Below, piece after piece: positions 47,441-55,609 of a stretch of DNA of 64,000 nt. This DNA comes from Bacillota bacterium. GTDB taxonomy: Bacteria > Bacillota > Bacilli > Bacillales > Cytobacillaceae. Under the pieces are notes generated by a model, which was not told where the DNA came from, searched no databases, and was given only the letters and a program-made list of their open reading frames with translations. The position numbers and the translations under genes were made by a program. The stretch is from the NCBI GenBank assembly GCA_030705955.1, contig JAUZPL010000001.1:62001-126000 (forward strand), given 5' to 3'. Numbering within the stretch: position 1 is the first letter of the stretch; each line of letters starts with the position of its first letter.

Positions 47441-47468
47441 ACCGATTCCCCCTTTTCTACATAAGATG
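47441..47468 (+). promoter_or_regulatory. Possible sigma-K promoter for spoVFA
   Basis: ACC at 47441-47443 followed after 16 bases by CATAAGATG resembles the sigma-K pattern (AC at -35, CATAnnnTA at -10), with the second TA changed to TG. The spoVF operon of B. subtilis is transcribed by sigma-K in the mother cell, which makes the placement sensible. Confidence 0.35.
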
Positions 47469-47531
47469 TTGAAGTGATATAAAGATATACATTTTATTAG
47501 TATTTTCTTTTAAAAGAAGGTGAAAGTTTTC

Positions 47532-48431
47532 ATGCTGACAGGGATGCAGATTGCTGTGATTGGCGGAGACGCAAGACAGCTGGAAATTATTCGAAAGCTG
47601 ACAGAGTTAGATGCAAGACTATCGCTAATTGGTTTCGAACAGCTTGATCATGCCTTTACAGGTGCAGTAAAGGAAAAGATGGATGAGGTCGATTTTTCTA
47701 ATATGGATGCAATGATATTACCAGTAGCCGGAACAAATTTAGAAGGGCAGGTTGAAACGATTTTTTCTGATGAAAAAGTATTCCTAACTGAAGAAATCCT
47801 TTCAAAAACCCCAGAACATTGCACCATTTTTTCTGGAATATCGAACGCCTATCTAAATGGTATAACCAAGCAGACTAAAAAAAATCTTGTTCAGCTATTT
47901 GCAAGGGATGATGTAGCAATCTACAATTCGATTCCAACGGTTGAAGGAACCATTATGATGGCTATTCAGCATACTGATTTTACAATCCATGGTTCAAATG
48001 TTGCGATATTAGGGTTAGGCAGATGTGGAATGAGTTTAGCAAGAGCTTTTCATACTTTAGGTGCAAAAGTGAAGGTAGGGGCAAGAAAAACGGAACATCT
48101 TGCAAGAATTACAGAAATGGGTGTAACTCCATTTTATTTAAATGACCTGCAAAAAGAGGTAGGGGACACAGATATTTTAATTAATACGATTCCATATTTA
48201 ATTGTAAATGCTGAAGTTATTTCAAAAATGCCGGTGCAAACACTTATTATAGACATTGCTTCTAAGCCGGGTGGAACAGATTTCCGTTATGCAGAAAAAC
48301 GAGGAATTAAAGCTTTGCTTGCACCAAGTTTGCCCGGGATTGTTGCTCCTAAAACAGCTGGTCAAATTTTGGCAGATGTACTTTCCCAATTACTCCATGA
48401 ATTATATGCAAAGCGAAAGGAGAAAGAATAA
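47532..48431 (+). CDS. spoVFA: Dipicolinate synthase subunit A
   Basis: 299 aa from ATG 47532 (MLTGMQIAVIGGDARQLEIIRKL), with AGAAGGTGA upstream; the ORF track start at 47520 lies in that SD. An N-terminal Rossmann-like part is followed by a dehydrogenase-type NAD(P) fold, VAILGLGRCGMSLARAFHTLGAKVKVGARK (about 155-185). With SpoVFB it makes dipicolinic acid from the DapA product in the mother cell, for spore-core loading. Also called dpaA. It overlaps spoVFB by one base. Confidence 0.95.
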   Translation: MLTGMQIAVIGGDARQLEIIRKLTELDARLSLIGFEQLDHAFTGAVKEKMDEVDFSNMDAMILPVAGTNLEGQVETIFSDEKVFLTEEILSKTPEHCTIFSGISNAYLNGITKQTKKNLVQLFARDDVAIYNSIPTVEGTIMMAIQHTDFTIHGSNVAILGLGRCGMSLARAFHTLGAKVKVGARKTEHLARITEMGVTPFYLNDLQKEVGDTDILINTIPYLIVNAEVISKMPVQTLIIDIASKPGGTDFRYAEKRGIKALLAPSLPGIVAPKTAGQILADVLSQLLHELYAKRKEKE

Positions 48432-49030
48432 TGAGTTTACAAGGCTGCAAAATTGGCTTTGGTTTAACGGGTTCTCATTGTACGTACGATTCGGTATTTC
48501 CTGAAATAGAGAAACTAGTTCAAGCGGGGGCAAATGTTATACCTGTTGTTACCTTTACAGTAAAAAATACAGAAACTAGATTTGGAAAAGGGGAGGACTG
48601 GATCGAGAGGATTGAAAACTTAACAGGCAATAAAGTGATTGATTCTATTGTGAAAGCAGAACCACTAGGGCCAAAGATTCCTTTAGACTGCATGGTCATC
48701 GCTCCACTTACAGGAAACACTATGAGCAAATTTGCGAATGCAATGACAGATTCTCCAGTTTTAATGGCCGCAAAAGCCACTATAAGAAATGGAAAACCTG
48801 TTGTTTTAGGTATTTCAACCAATGATGCCCTTGGGCTTAATGGTGTAAATTTAATGAGATTAATGGCAACAAAAAATATTTATTTTATTCCATTTGGTCA
48901 GGATGACCCTGTTAAAAAACCGAATTCAATGGTAGCAAGAATGACAAAGCTTTCGGAAACAATTGAAAGTGCTATGGCTGGAAAACAACTGCAACCAGTT
49001 ATTGTAGAAAGATATCTTGATGGTAATTAA
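48431..49030 (+). CDS. spoVFB: Dipicolinate synthase subunit B
   Basis: A 199-aa flavoprotein-fold protein (UbiX/PPC-decarboxylase-like) with GFGLTGSHCTYDSVFP at the N terminus and CMVIAPLTGNTMSKFANAMTDSPVLMAAKATIRNGKPVVLGISTNDALG (about 98-146). Also called dpaB. It is translationally coupled to spoVFA (TAATG overlap). The downstream asd-dapG-dapA genes supply its pathway substrate. Confidence 0.95.
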   Translation: MSLQGCKIGFGLTGSHCTYDSVFPEIEKLVQAGANVIPVVTFTVKNTETRFGKGEDWIERIENLTGNKVIDSIVKAEPLGPKIPLDCMVIAPLTGNTMSKFANAMTDSPVLMAAKATIRNGKPVVLGISTNDALGLNGVNLMRLMATKNIYFIPFGQDDPVKKPNSMVARMTKLSETIESAMAGKQLQPVIVERYLDGN

Positions 49031-49083
49031 ATTTTACCCCAGAAAGTCCAATGCAAAAGGTTATTTCTTTTTGAGGAATGTGT

Positions 49084-49132
49084 TAAAATAAATTATCACT
49101 TTATTTCGTCAGTGGGTGAAATTGCCCACTGA
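49084..49132 (+). promoter_or_regulatory. asd leader: extended -10 and stem-loop
   Basis: An extended -10 (TGT-TAAAAT, 49081-49089) is followed by the perfect inverted repeat TCAGTGGG (49109-49116) and CCCACTGA (49125-49132). There is no T-run, so the hairpin is not a simple terminator. The -35 is poor. About 138 bases separate it from asd. I do not recognise a lysine riboswitch here. Confidence 0.4.
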
Positions 49133-49270
49133 TGTAGCTGTGTCTATCAAAGCTATATGGAAATATTAAAAACTGTATTTCAATATCAGTGTTTTTTTAA
49201 TAGATTCCAGTTCCTTTTAATAACCTTTGATAACCAAATAATCAAAAAGCATATGGAAGGGGTACTTGAA

Positions 49271-50326
49271 ATGAACCAAGCTGGATTACATGTTGCTGTC
49301 GTAGGAGCAACAGGTGCTGTAGGTCAACAAATGATCCAAACATTAGTGAATAGGAGATTTCCTTATAATAAATTAACTTTATTATCTTCCTCACGTTCCG
49401 CAGGGAAAAAAATTGTTGTTGATGGGAAAGAATACACTGTTGAAGAAGCGAAGCCTGAAAGTTTTGAAGGTGTAGATATTGCTCTATTCAGTGCAGGTGG
49501 AAGTGTTTCGAAAGAACTTGCACCTGAAGCTGCGAAGCGCGGTGCCATCGTCGTGGACAACACTAGTGCATTTCGAATGGAGCAAGGTATTCCGTTGGTT
49601 GTACCCGAGGTTAATGAAAATGATTTATTCAAACAAAATGGGATTATTGCAAACCCAAATTGTTCAACCATCCAAATGGTTGTTGCATTAGAACCAATTC
49701 GTCAAAAGTATGGTTTGAAAAAGGTAATTGTATCAACCTACCAAGCTGTTTCTGGTGCTGGTGCAGCGGCAATTGAGGAATTAAAGGATCAGGCAAAAGC
49801 AATTATTAATGAGGAAGAATTTCAACCATCAATTCTTCCAGTAAAAAGTGATAAAAAACATTATCAAATTGCTTTTAATGCTATCCCACAAATTGATAAA
49901 TTTCAAGAAAATGGTTTTACATTTGAAGAAATGAAAATGATTAATGAAACAAAAAAAATTATGCACATGCCTGAACTTCCGGTGGCTGCAACCTGCGTTC
50001 GTATTCCTGTTGCAGTTGGACATTCAGAATCCGTTTATTTTGAAATTGACACGGATGGAGTTGTAGCTAGCGATATCAAAGCATTGTTACAAAATGCTCC
50101 TGGCGTCATTTTACAAGATGATCCAGAAAGCCAGCTTTACCCAATGCCAGCAGATTGCGTTGGGAAAAATGATACGTTTGTGGGTCGAATTCGAAAAGAT
50201 CTTGACCAAGAACGTGGATTCCATATGTGGGTGGTTTCTGATAATCTTCTAAAGGGTGCTGCATGGAATTCTGTGCAAATAGCTGAAAGCTTACTAAGAT
50301 TAGGGATTGTAAAGAAAGGCGAATAG
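49271..50326 (+). CDS. asd: Aspartate-semialdehyde dehydrogenase
   Basis: 351 aa from ATG 49271, 8 bases after GGAAGGGG; the ORF track start at 49157 is too early. NADP-binding [18 protein letters not shown] at the N terminus, the catalytic Cys in [13 protein letters not shown] (about residue 131) and His in [15 protein letters not shown] (about 245). It converts aspartyl phosphate to aspartate semialdehyde for lysine, threonine, methionine, diaminopimelate and dipicolinate. dapG follows 25 bases later. Confidence 0.96.
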   Translation: MNQAGLHVAVVGATGAVGQQMIQTLVNRRFPYNKLTLLSSSRSAGKKIVVDGKEYTVEEAKPESFEGVDIALFSAGGSVSKELAPEAAKRGAIVVDNTSAFRMEQGIPLVVPEVNENDLFKQNGIIANPNCSTIQMVVALEPIRQKYGLKKVIVSTYQAVSGAGAAAIEELKDQAKAIINEEEFQPSILPVKSDKKHYQIAFNAIPQIDKFQENGFTFEEMKMINETKKIMHMPELPVAATCVRIPVAVGHSESVYFEIDTDGVVASDIKALLQNAPGVILQDDPESQLYPMPADCVGKNDTFVGRIRKDLDQERGFHMWVVSDNLLKGAAWNSVQIAESLLRLGIVKKGE

Positions 50327-50351
50327 TAGTAAAGGCAGGTATGATTGTCAC

Positions 50352-51599
50352 ATGAAAATTATTGTTCAGAAGTTTGGCGGAACCTCCGTCAAGGATGAGA
50401 AAAGTAGAAAACATGCTCAGAAACATATTGAAAAAGCACTATCTGATGGCTATAAGGTTGTTGTAGTTGTTTCAGCGATGGGAAGAAAAGGGGATCCTTA
50501 TGCAACAGACACCCTTCTATCTTTAATTGGAGGCAATGTCAGCAAAATCTCCAAAAGAGAGCATGACTCTTTACTAGCATGCGGTGAAATTATTTCTAGT
50601 ATTGTTTTTACAAAAATGCTCTTAGAAAATGGAATTAATGCTGTAAGCTTAACAGGTGCTCAAGCAGGATTTCGAACAAATAATGACCATACTAACGCAA
50701 AGATCATTGAAATGAAGTGTGATAGACTCTTACGCGAATTGGAAAATGTGGATGTGGTTGTGGTTGCTGGTTTCCAAGGTGCTGCTAAAAATGGAGATGT
50801 TACCACAATTGGCCGGGGTGGAAGTGATACATCTGCTGCTGCTTTAGGTGCTGCATTAAATGCGGAATGGATTGATATTTTTACAGATGTAGAAGGCATT
50901 ATGACCGCAGACCCCCGAATAGCTGAAAATGCAAGGCCACTCTCTGTTGTAACCTATACAGAGGTATGCAATATGGCTTACCAAGGAGCTAAAGTCATTC
51001 ATCCGCGTGCAGTAGAAATTGCCATGCAGGCAAAGGTACCTATTCGGATTCGTTCCACCTATTCAGATAATCTTGGTACACTTGTAACTACTTTAAATAG
51101 AGAAAATCGTGGCAGTGATATTAAAGAACGCCTAGTAACAGGGATTGCCCATGTTTCAAATGTAACGCAAATTAAGGTATTTGCTAAAAAAGAACAATAT
51201 AATTTGCAAGCAGAAGTCTTTAAAACAATGGCGAATGAAAAGATCAGTGTTGATTTTATCAATATTTCACCCAATGGGGTTGTTTATACTGTTTCAGAGG
51301 AAATGGCAGATCATGCTGTAAAGGTATTAAATGAGCTAGGGCATGAGCCTGTTGTTGAAAGAAAATGTGCTAAAGTTTCGGTGGTTGGTGCTGGTATAGC
51401 TGGTGTTCCTGGTGTAACATCAAAAATTGTAACTGCTCTTTCGGAGCAAGGCATCCGAATTCTACAGTCCGCAGATAGCCATACAACCATTTGGGTACTC
51501 GTTAAGCAGGAGGATTTAGTAAAATCAGTAAATGCCTTACATGATGCTTTCCAATTGGAAGAAGAAATTCAGGAGTATCAACACACTGATTTTATTTAA
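50352..51599 (+). CDS. dapG: Aspartokinase I (diaminopimelate-type)
   Basis: 415 aa. The kinase domain opens KIIVQKFGGTSVKDEKSRK and includes TIGRGGSDTSAAALGAAL (about 155-172) and FTDVEGIMTADPR. Two ACT domains at the C terminus (from about 265) provide allosteric control; the DapG type in B. subtilis is inhibited by meso-diaminopimelate. It performs the first step of the pathway. A weak AAGGCAGG lies about 12 bases before the ATG, so coupling to asd is likely. Confidence 0.95.
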   Translation: MKIIVQKFGGTSVKDEKSRKHAQKHIEKALSDGYKVVVVVSAMGRKGDPYATDTLLSLIGGNVSKISKREHDSLLACGEIISSIVFTKMLLENGINAVSLTGAQAGFRTNNDHTNAKIIEMKCDRLLRELENVDVVVVAGFQGAAKNGDVTTIGRGGSDTSAAALGAALNAEWIDIFTDVEGIMTADPRIAENARPLSVVTYTEVCNMAYQGAKVIHPRAVEIAMQAKVPIRIRSTYSDNLGTLVTTLNRENRGSDIKERLVTGIAHVSNVTQIKVFAKKEQYNLQAEVFKTMANEKISVDFINISPNGVVYTVSEEMADHAVKVLNELGHEPVVERKCAKVSVVGAGIAGVPGVTSKIVTALSEQGIRILQSADSHTTIWVLVKQEDLVKSVNALHDAFQLEEEIQEYQHTDFI

Positions 51600-51643
51600 A
51601 CACGAGAATTAACTTTTTGAAGACATAGAAAGGAGTCTCGATA

Positions 51644-52531
51644 ATGGCTTATTTTGGACGTGTTGCAACGGCAATGGTAACCCCTTTTGATAATAGGGGG
51701 CATATTGACTTTGCCAAAACAACAAAGCTAGTGAACTATTTAATTGAAAATGGAACTGATTCTCTTGTGGTATCAGGTACAACAGGTGAATCTCCAACAT
51801 TGTCTAAAGAAGAAAAATTAGCGTTGTTTGAGCATGTAGTCAAGGTTGTAAATAAAAGGGTTCCTGTCATTGCTGGAACAGGCAGCAATAACACCTATGC
51901 TTCCGTTGAATTAACGAAGAAGGCTTGTGAGCTTGGTGTTGATGCCATTATGGCAGTTGGTCCATACTACAATAAACCTAATCAAGAGGGATTATATCAA
52001 CACTTTAAAGCTATAGCTGAATCTACACCCCTTCCTGTTATGGTGTACAACATTCCAGGGAGATCTGTTGTAAATATTCTACCGGATACGATTATTAGAC
52101 TTTCTAAAATTCCGAATATTGTTGCTGTAAAAGAAGCTAGTGGTGATTTAAATGGTATGACCAAAATTATTGCCAATACTGCTAATGATTTTGAATTATA
52201 TAGTGGTGATGATAGCCTGACCATACCTGTTCTCTCCATTGGTGGAACTGGAATTATTTCTGTTTCTTCACATGTAATTGGCCCTGAAATGCAGGATATG
52301 GTTCAAACCTTTTTAAATGGGGATATTGAAAAAGCAGCTAAGAAACATCAGGAGCTTTTACCAATTATTCAAGCATTATTTGCTGCTCCAAGCCCGACTC
52401 CAGTAAAAACGGTTCTCCAGTTAAAAGGCTTAGATGTGGGATCAGTTAGATTACCACTAGTTCCTTTAACTGAACAAGAACGAAACACCCTCATTAAAAT
52501 ATTTAATTGTACGGAAAAACCAGTCGAATAA
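51644..52531 (+). CDS. dapA: 4-hydroxy-tetrahydrodipicolinate synthase
   Basis: 295 aa, a TIM-barrel aldolase. The substrate-binding Thr pair is in VVSGTTGESPTLS (about 41-53), Tyr in PVMVYNIPGRS (about 134) and the Schiff-base Lys in IVAVKEASGDLNGM (about 163). It condenses aspartate semialdehyde and pyruvate; the product goes to lysine/DAP and, in the mother cell, to dipicolinate. The last codons and stop lie within the terminator stem. Confidence 0.96.
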   Translation: MAYFGRVATAMVTPFDNRGHIDFAKTTKLVNYLIENGTDSLVVSGTTGESPTLSKEEKLALFEHVVKVVNKRVPVIAGTGSNNTYASVELTKKACELGVDAIMAVGPYYNKPNQEGLYQHFKAIAESTPLPVMVYNIPGRSVVNILPDTIIRLSKIPNIVAVKEASGDLNGMTKIIANTANDFELYSGDDSLTIPVLSIGGTGIISVSSHVIGPEMQDMVQTFLNGDIEKAAKKHQELLPIIQALFAAPSPTPVKTVLQLKGLDVGSVRLPLVPLTEQERNTLIKIFNCTEKPVE

Positions 52532-52547
52532 TTCGATTGGTTTTTTT
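52515..52547 (+). terminator. Intrinsic terminator overlapping the dapA 3' end
   Basis: AACCAGTCGAAT pairs with ATTCGATTGGTT (one G-U pair) and is followed by TTTTTTT. The left arm is coding sequence for the last residues of DapA, so ribosomes completing dapA occupy it. Confidence 0.8.
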
Positions 52548-52616
52548 GTGAACTCCACATTTTTGCCATTTTCACTAATGTTGTTGTTGCTTTTCTTAGG
52601 TATTAACTAAATTTGG

Positions 52617-52646
52617 TTGTAATGAATTTCTAATTTCAAGTATAAT
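52617..52646 (+). promoter_or_regulatory. SigA-type promoter for rnjB
   Basis: TTGTAA (52617-52622), an 18-base spacer and a consensus TATAAT (52641-52646) lie about 55 bases before the rnjB start. Confidence 0.72.
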
Positions 52647-52699
52647 AATCGTAACTGATCATAGGTCGGCAAACAACAGCATAGGAGGTAATTCGGAAA

Positions 52700-54367
52700 T
52701 TGAGAAAGAGAAAGAATCAATCCATCAAGCTAATGGCTTTAGGTGGTGTAGGGGAAAATGGGAAAAATATGTATCTTGTCGAGGTGGACAAGGATATTTT
52801 TATAATCGACGCGGGACTAATGTTTCCAGAAAATGAAATGCTTGGCATTGATATTGTCATTCCTGACATTTCTTATTTAACAGAAAATAAGGAAAGAGTT
52901 AAGGCCGTTTTTCTTACTCATGGGCATGAAGACCATATTGGTGCACTATCCTATATTTTGCGTCAAATGGATATTCCAGTTTATGGGACACGTTTAACAC
53001 TTGCACTTGCAAAAGCAATGCTAAAGGATCAAGAATTTAATGAGCCATGCCAATTAATTGAAATTAACTCTAATTCTATCATTGAGTTGGATACGGTCGA
53101 TGTCAGCTTCTTTAAAACCAATCATAGTATTCCGGATTCAGTAGGTATTTGTATAGACACCTCAGAAGGATCGATTGTTTATACTGGGGATTTTAAATTT
53201 GACCAAGCTGCAACACCATTATACAAACCTGAGATTGGAAAGATGGCAAATATAGGAGAAAGAGGAGTGCTCTGTCTTCTTTCAGATAGTACAGAAGCCG
53301 AAAGGCCTGGATACACGACTTCAGAGGCAATCGTAGCGAAAGAAATGTCGAATGCATTTTACAATTCGCATGGGCGGATTATAGCAGCTTGTTTTGCATC
53401 TGATATTAACCGGATTCAACATATATTTGATGCAGCTAAAGAAAATGGAAGAAAAGTAGCTGTCGTTGGAAAAAGCTTAGAAAAAATTTATCATATTGCC
53501 CTAGATCTTGGTTATTTAGAAGTAGAAGATGACTTAATTATCCCTATTTCTGAAATTAAAGAGTATCAGGAGCAGGAGATTGCTGTTCTTATGACTGGCT
53601 CACAGGGTGAACCGATTGAAGCTTTGCAAAAAATGGCAAAACAATTGCATAGGCAAGTCAATATTCAACCAGGTGACACTGTATTAATTGCAGGTTCACC
53701 ATTACGAGGCAGTGAATTACTTCTATCTAAAACGGTAGATATGCTTTTCCGCGCAGGAGCAGAGGTTATTTTAGGAAAACGAACGACACATGTTTCAGCC
53801 CATGGTAGTCAAGAAGAATTAAAATTTATGATTAATTTAATGAAACCTACATTTTTCATACCTGTTCATGGCGAATATCGAATGCTAAAGGCCCATAGTA
53901 TGGTTGCGCAGGAATGTGGTTTATCATTAGAGCAAATCTATATACCTGACCGTGGTGAAATAATTGAGATTAAAGAAGATAAATTAAATTCATCAGGCAA
54001 AGTTCCATCAGGAAATATTTTGATTGATGGTATCGGCGTTGGAGATGTTGGAAATATCGTATTACGCGATCGAAAGCTTCTTTCTCAGGATGGAATTTTA
54101 ATTGTTGTTGTCACGTTAACAAAGCAAGATAAAAAAATAATATCTGGTCCAGAAATTATTTCTAGAGGATTTGTTTATGTTCGTGAGTCAGAAAAATTAA
54201 TGGATGATTCAACGAAATTAGTTCGTGACATCGTTGAAAGAAATACATTAAAAGAATCCTTTGATTGGTCAAGTTTAAAACAGGATATTCGTGATGAATT
54301 AAATCGATATTTATATGAAAAAACAAAAAGAAGACCAATGATTCTTCCGATTATTATGGAAGTATAA
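52700..54367 (+). CDS. rnjB: Ribonuclease J (RNase J2 locus)
   Basis: A 555-aa metallo-beta-lactamase/beta-CASP nuclease starting at TTG 52700 (ATAGGAGGT upstream). The length equals B. subtilis RNase J2, and position after dapA and before tepA matches rnjB (ymfA). Metal motif LTHGHEDHIGAL (about 73-84) is complete, and SDSTEAERPGYT, GDFKFDQ, HVSAHGSQEEL and IPVHGEYRM are present. B. subtilis J2 has a degraded HGHDENIGG motif, so this protein may be more active. It pairs with RNase J1 in mRNA decay and rRNA maturation. Confidence 0.93.
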   Translation: MRKRKNQSIKLMALGGVGENGKNMYLVEVDKDIFIIDAGLMFPENEMLGIDIVIPDISYLTENKERVKAVFLTHGHEDHIGALSYILRQMDIPVYGTRLTLALAKAMLKDQEFNEPCQLIEINSNSIIELDTVDVSFFKTNHSIPDSVGICIDTSEGSIVYTGDFKFDQAATPLYKPEIGKMANIGERGVLCLLSDSTEAERPGYTTSEAIVAKEMSNAFYNSHGRIIAACFASDINRIQHIFDAAKENGRKVAVVGKSLEKIYHIALDLGYLEVEDDLIIPISEIKEYQEQEIAVLMTGSQGEPIEALQKMAKQLHRQVNIQPGDTVLIAGSPLRGSELLLSKTVDMLFRAGAEVILGKRTTHVSAHGSQEELKFMINLMKPTFFIPVHGEYRMLKAHSMVAQECGLSLEQIYIPDRGEIIEIKEDKLNSSGKVPSGNILIDGIGVGDVGNIVLRDRKLLSQDGILIVVVTLTKQDKKIISGPEIISRGFVYVRESEKLMDDSTKLVRDIVERNTLKESFDWSSLKQDIRDELNRYLYEKTKRRPMILPIIMEV

Positions 54368-54411
54368 TAAAACACCTTTCCATGTTGCACTTATACTTTT
54401 CTTTCCGCTAC

Positions 54412-54446
54412 AGACAGAGTACAAAAGGTACTCTGTCTTTTTTCTT
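54412..54446 (+). terminator. Intrinsic terminator after rnjB
   Basis: AGACAGAGTAC with GTACTCTGTCT, an 11-bp perfect stem over a 5-base loop, followed by TTTTT. Confidence 0.9.
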
Positions 54447-54520
54447 CTTATTTTCTTTAGGCATGAAATCGCATTACTGGCAAATACTAAAAATATCATG
54501 CCTGAAGGGAGCGTATTAGA

Positions 54521-55276
54521 ATGGAGAAAGATTTATTTCCAAATAAATTAATAAATGATGAGGAACCAGAACCACAGAAGGAAGAAAAGCCCGCCTCATC
54601 CTTAATGGAAAAAATTCAGCAGCTTGGTCAAACAAATGTCCCGCAGCTTTCATCCGATTCCAATATTCATTGTTTAACAATAATTGGACAAATAGAAGGT
54701 CATTTGGCCCTTCCACCGCAAAATAAAACAACCAAATATGAACATTTGATCCCACAGCTCGTTGCGATAGAACAAAATCCGAAAATTGAAGGTGTACTTG
54801 TTATACTTAATACAGTTGGCGGTGATGTAGAAGCTGGACTAGCCATTTCAGAAATGCTTGCTACCTTATCGAAACCAACAGTCTCCATTGTGTTGGGCGG
54901 AGGTCATTCAATTGGTGTTCCAATTGCTGTATCAACGGACTATTCGTTTATTACCGAAACAGCAACCATGACTATTCATCCTATTCGTTTAACAGGTCTT
55001 GTCATTGGTGTACCACAAACCTTTGAATATTTAGATAAGATGCAGGAGAGGGTAGTCAAATTTGTAACAAAACATTCCCATATTGAAGAAGATATCTTTA
55101 AAGAATTAATGTTTGCAAAGGGTAATCTTACAAGAGATATTGGAACGAACGTTGTGGGGGTAGATGCTGTTAAAAATGGATTAATTGATGAGGTTGGCGG
55201 GGTAGGACGTGCGATGGAAAAATTAAATGAATTAATTGAGTTGAGAAGGAAGCAAAGTGAGGGGCTTATTCAATGA
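54521..55276 (+). CDS. tepA: TepA, ClpP-like translocation-enhancing protease
   Basis: A 251-aa ClpP/crotonase-fold protein of the TepA (YmfB) family. After a charged N terminus, the core has [23 protein letters not shown] (about 87-109), the nucleophile Ser in [14 protein letters not shown] (about 128) and His in [10 protein letters not shown]. In B. subtilis it is implicated in protein export and degradation of spore SASPs. It overlaps ylzJ by 4 bases. The SD is GAAGGGAG. Confidence 0.93.
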   Translation: MEKDLFPNKLINDEEPEPQKEEKPASSLMEKIQQLGQTNVPQLSSDSNIHCLTIIGQIEGHLALPPQNKTTKYEHLIPQLVAIEQNPKIEGVLVILNTVGGDVEAGLAISEMLATLSKPTVSIVLGGGHSIGVPIAVSTDYSFITETATMTIHPIRLTGLVIGVPQTFEYLDKMQERVVKFVTKHSHIEEDIFKELMFAKGNLTRDIGTNVVGVDAVKNGLIDEVGGVGRAMEKLNELIELRRKQSEGLIQ

Positions 55277-55509
55277 TTCTTTACACAATGATGCCCCAAG
55301 AGCTAATTTTTCCAGATAATATGGAAGCATATAAAAAACAGCAAACCATTTTGTATCAAGGTGTTCCACTTTTAGTGGAAACATCAAATGAAGAATCAAT
55401 ACAGATTGTACGGGTTCTTAGCACAGACCCTCAGCATTTTTTGGATGAGCGCTTCACACCTGGAACAAAAATTTCTTTTTTTAATCAGGAGACTTTGTCA
55501 TCGTTCTAG
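55273..55509 (+). CDS. ylzJ: YlzJ-like family protein
   Basis: A 78-aa protein of the YlzJ-like family ([14 protein letters not shown].. [36 protein letters not shown]). No catalytic motif is visible and the function is unknown. It is coupled to tepA by an ATGA overlap, a pairing that is conserved in Bacilli, so a joint role in sporulation is plausible but unproven. Confidence 0.85.
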   Translation: MILYTMMPQELIFPDNMEAYKKQQTILYQGVPLLVETSNEESIQIVRVLSTDPQHFLDERFTPGTKISFFNQETLSSF

Positions 55510-55609
55510 TAATTTGTTATGGTATAATAAGGACAAACAGACAAGAGCAGCCATCTTAGGCTGCTTTCTTCCTTTTTGAACTATTAACTATACTCTTTAG
55601 GTGATATAA

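Noticed and set aside
49031-49270. Lysine riboswitch before asd
   Set aside because: The leader of about 180 bases lacks the five-helix core and conserved L-box segments; only one simple hairpin is seen.
50341-50355. Four-codon ORF (MIVT) whose stop overlaps the dapG ATG
   Set aside because: Very short, no hairpins typical of an attenuator, and no run of regulatory codons. Simple coupling from asd explains dapG translation.
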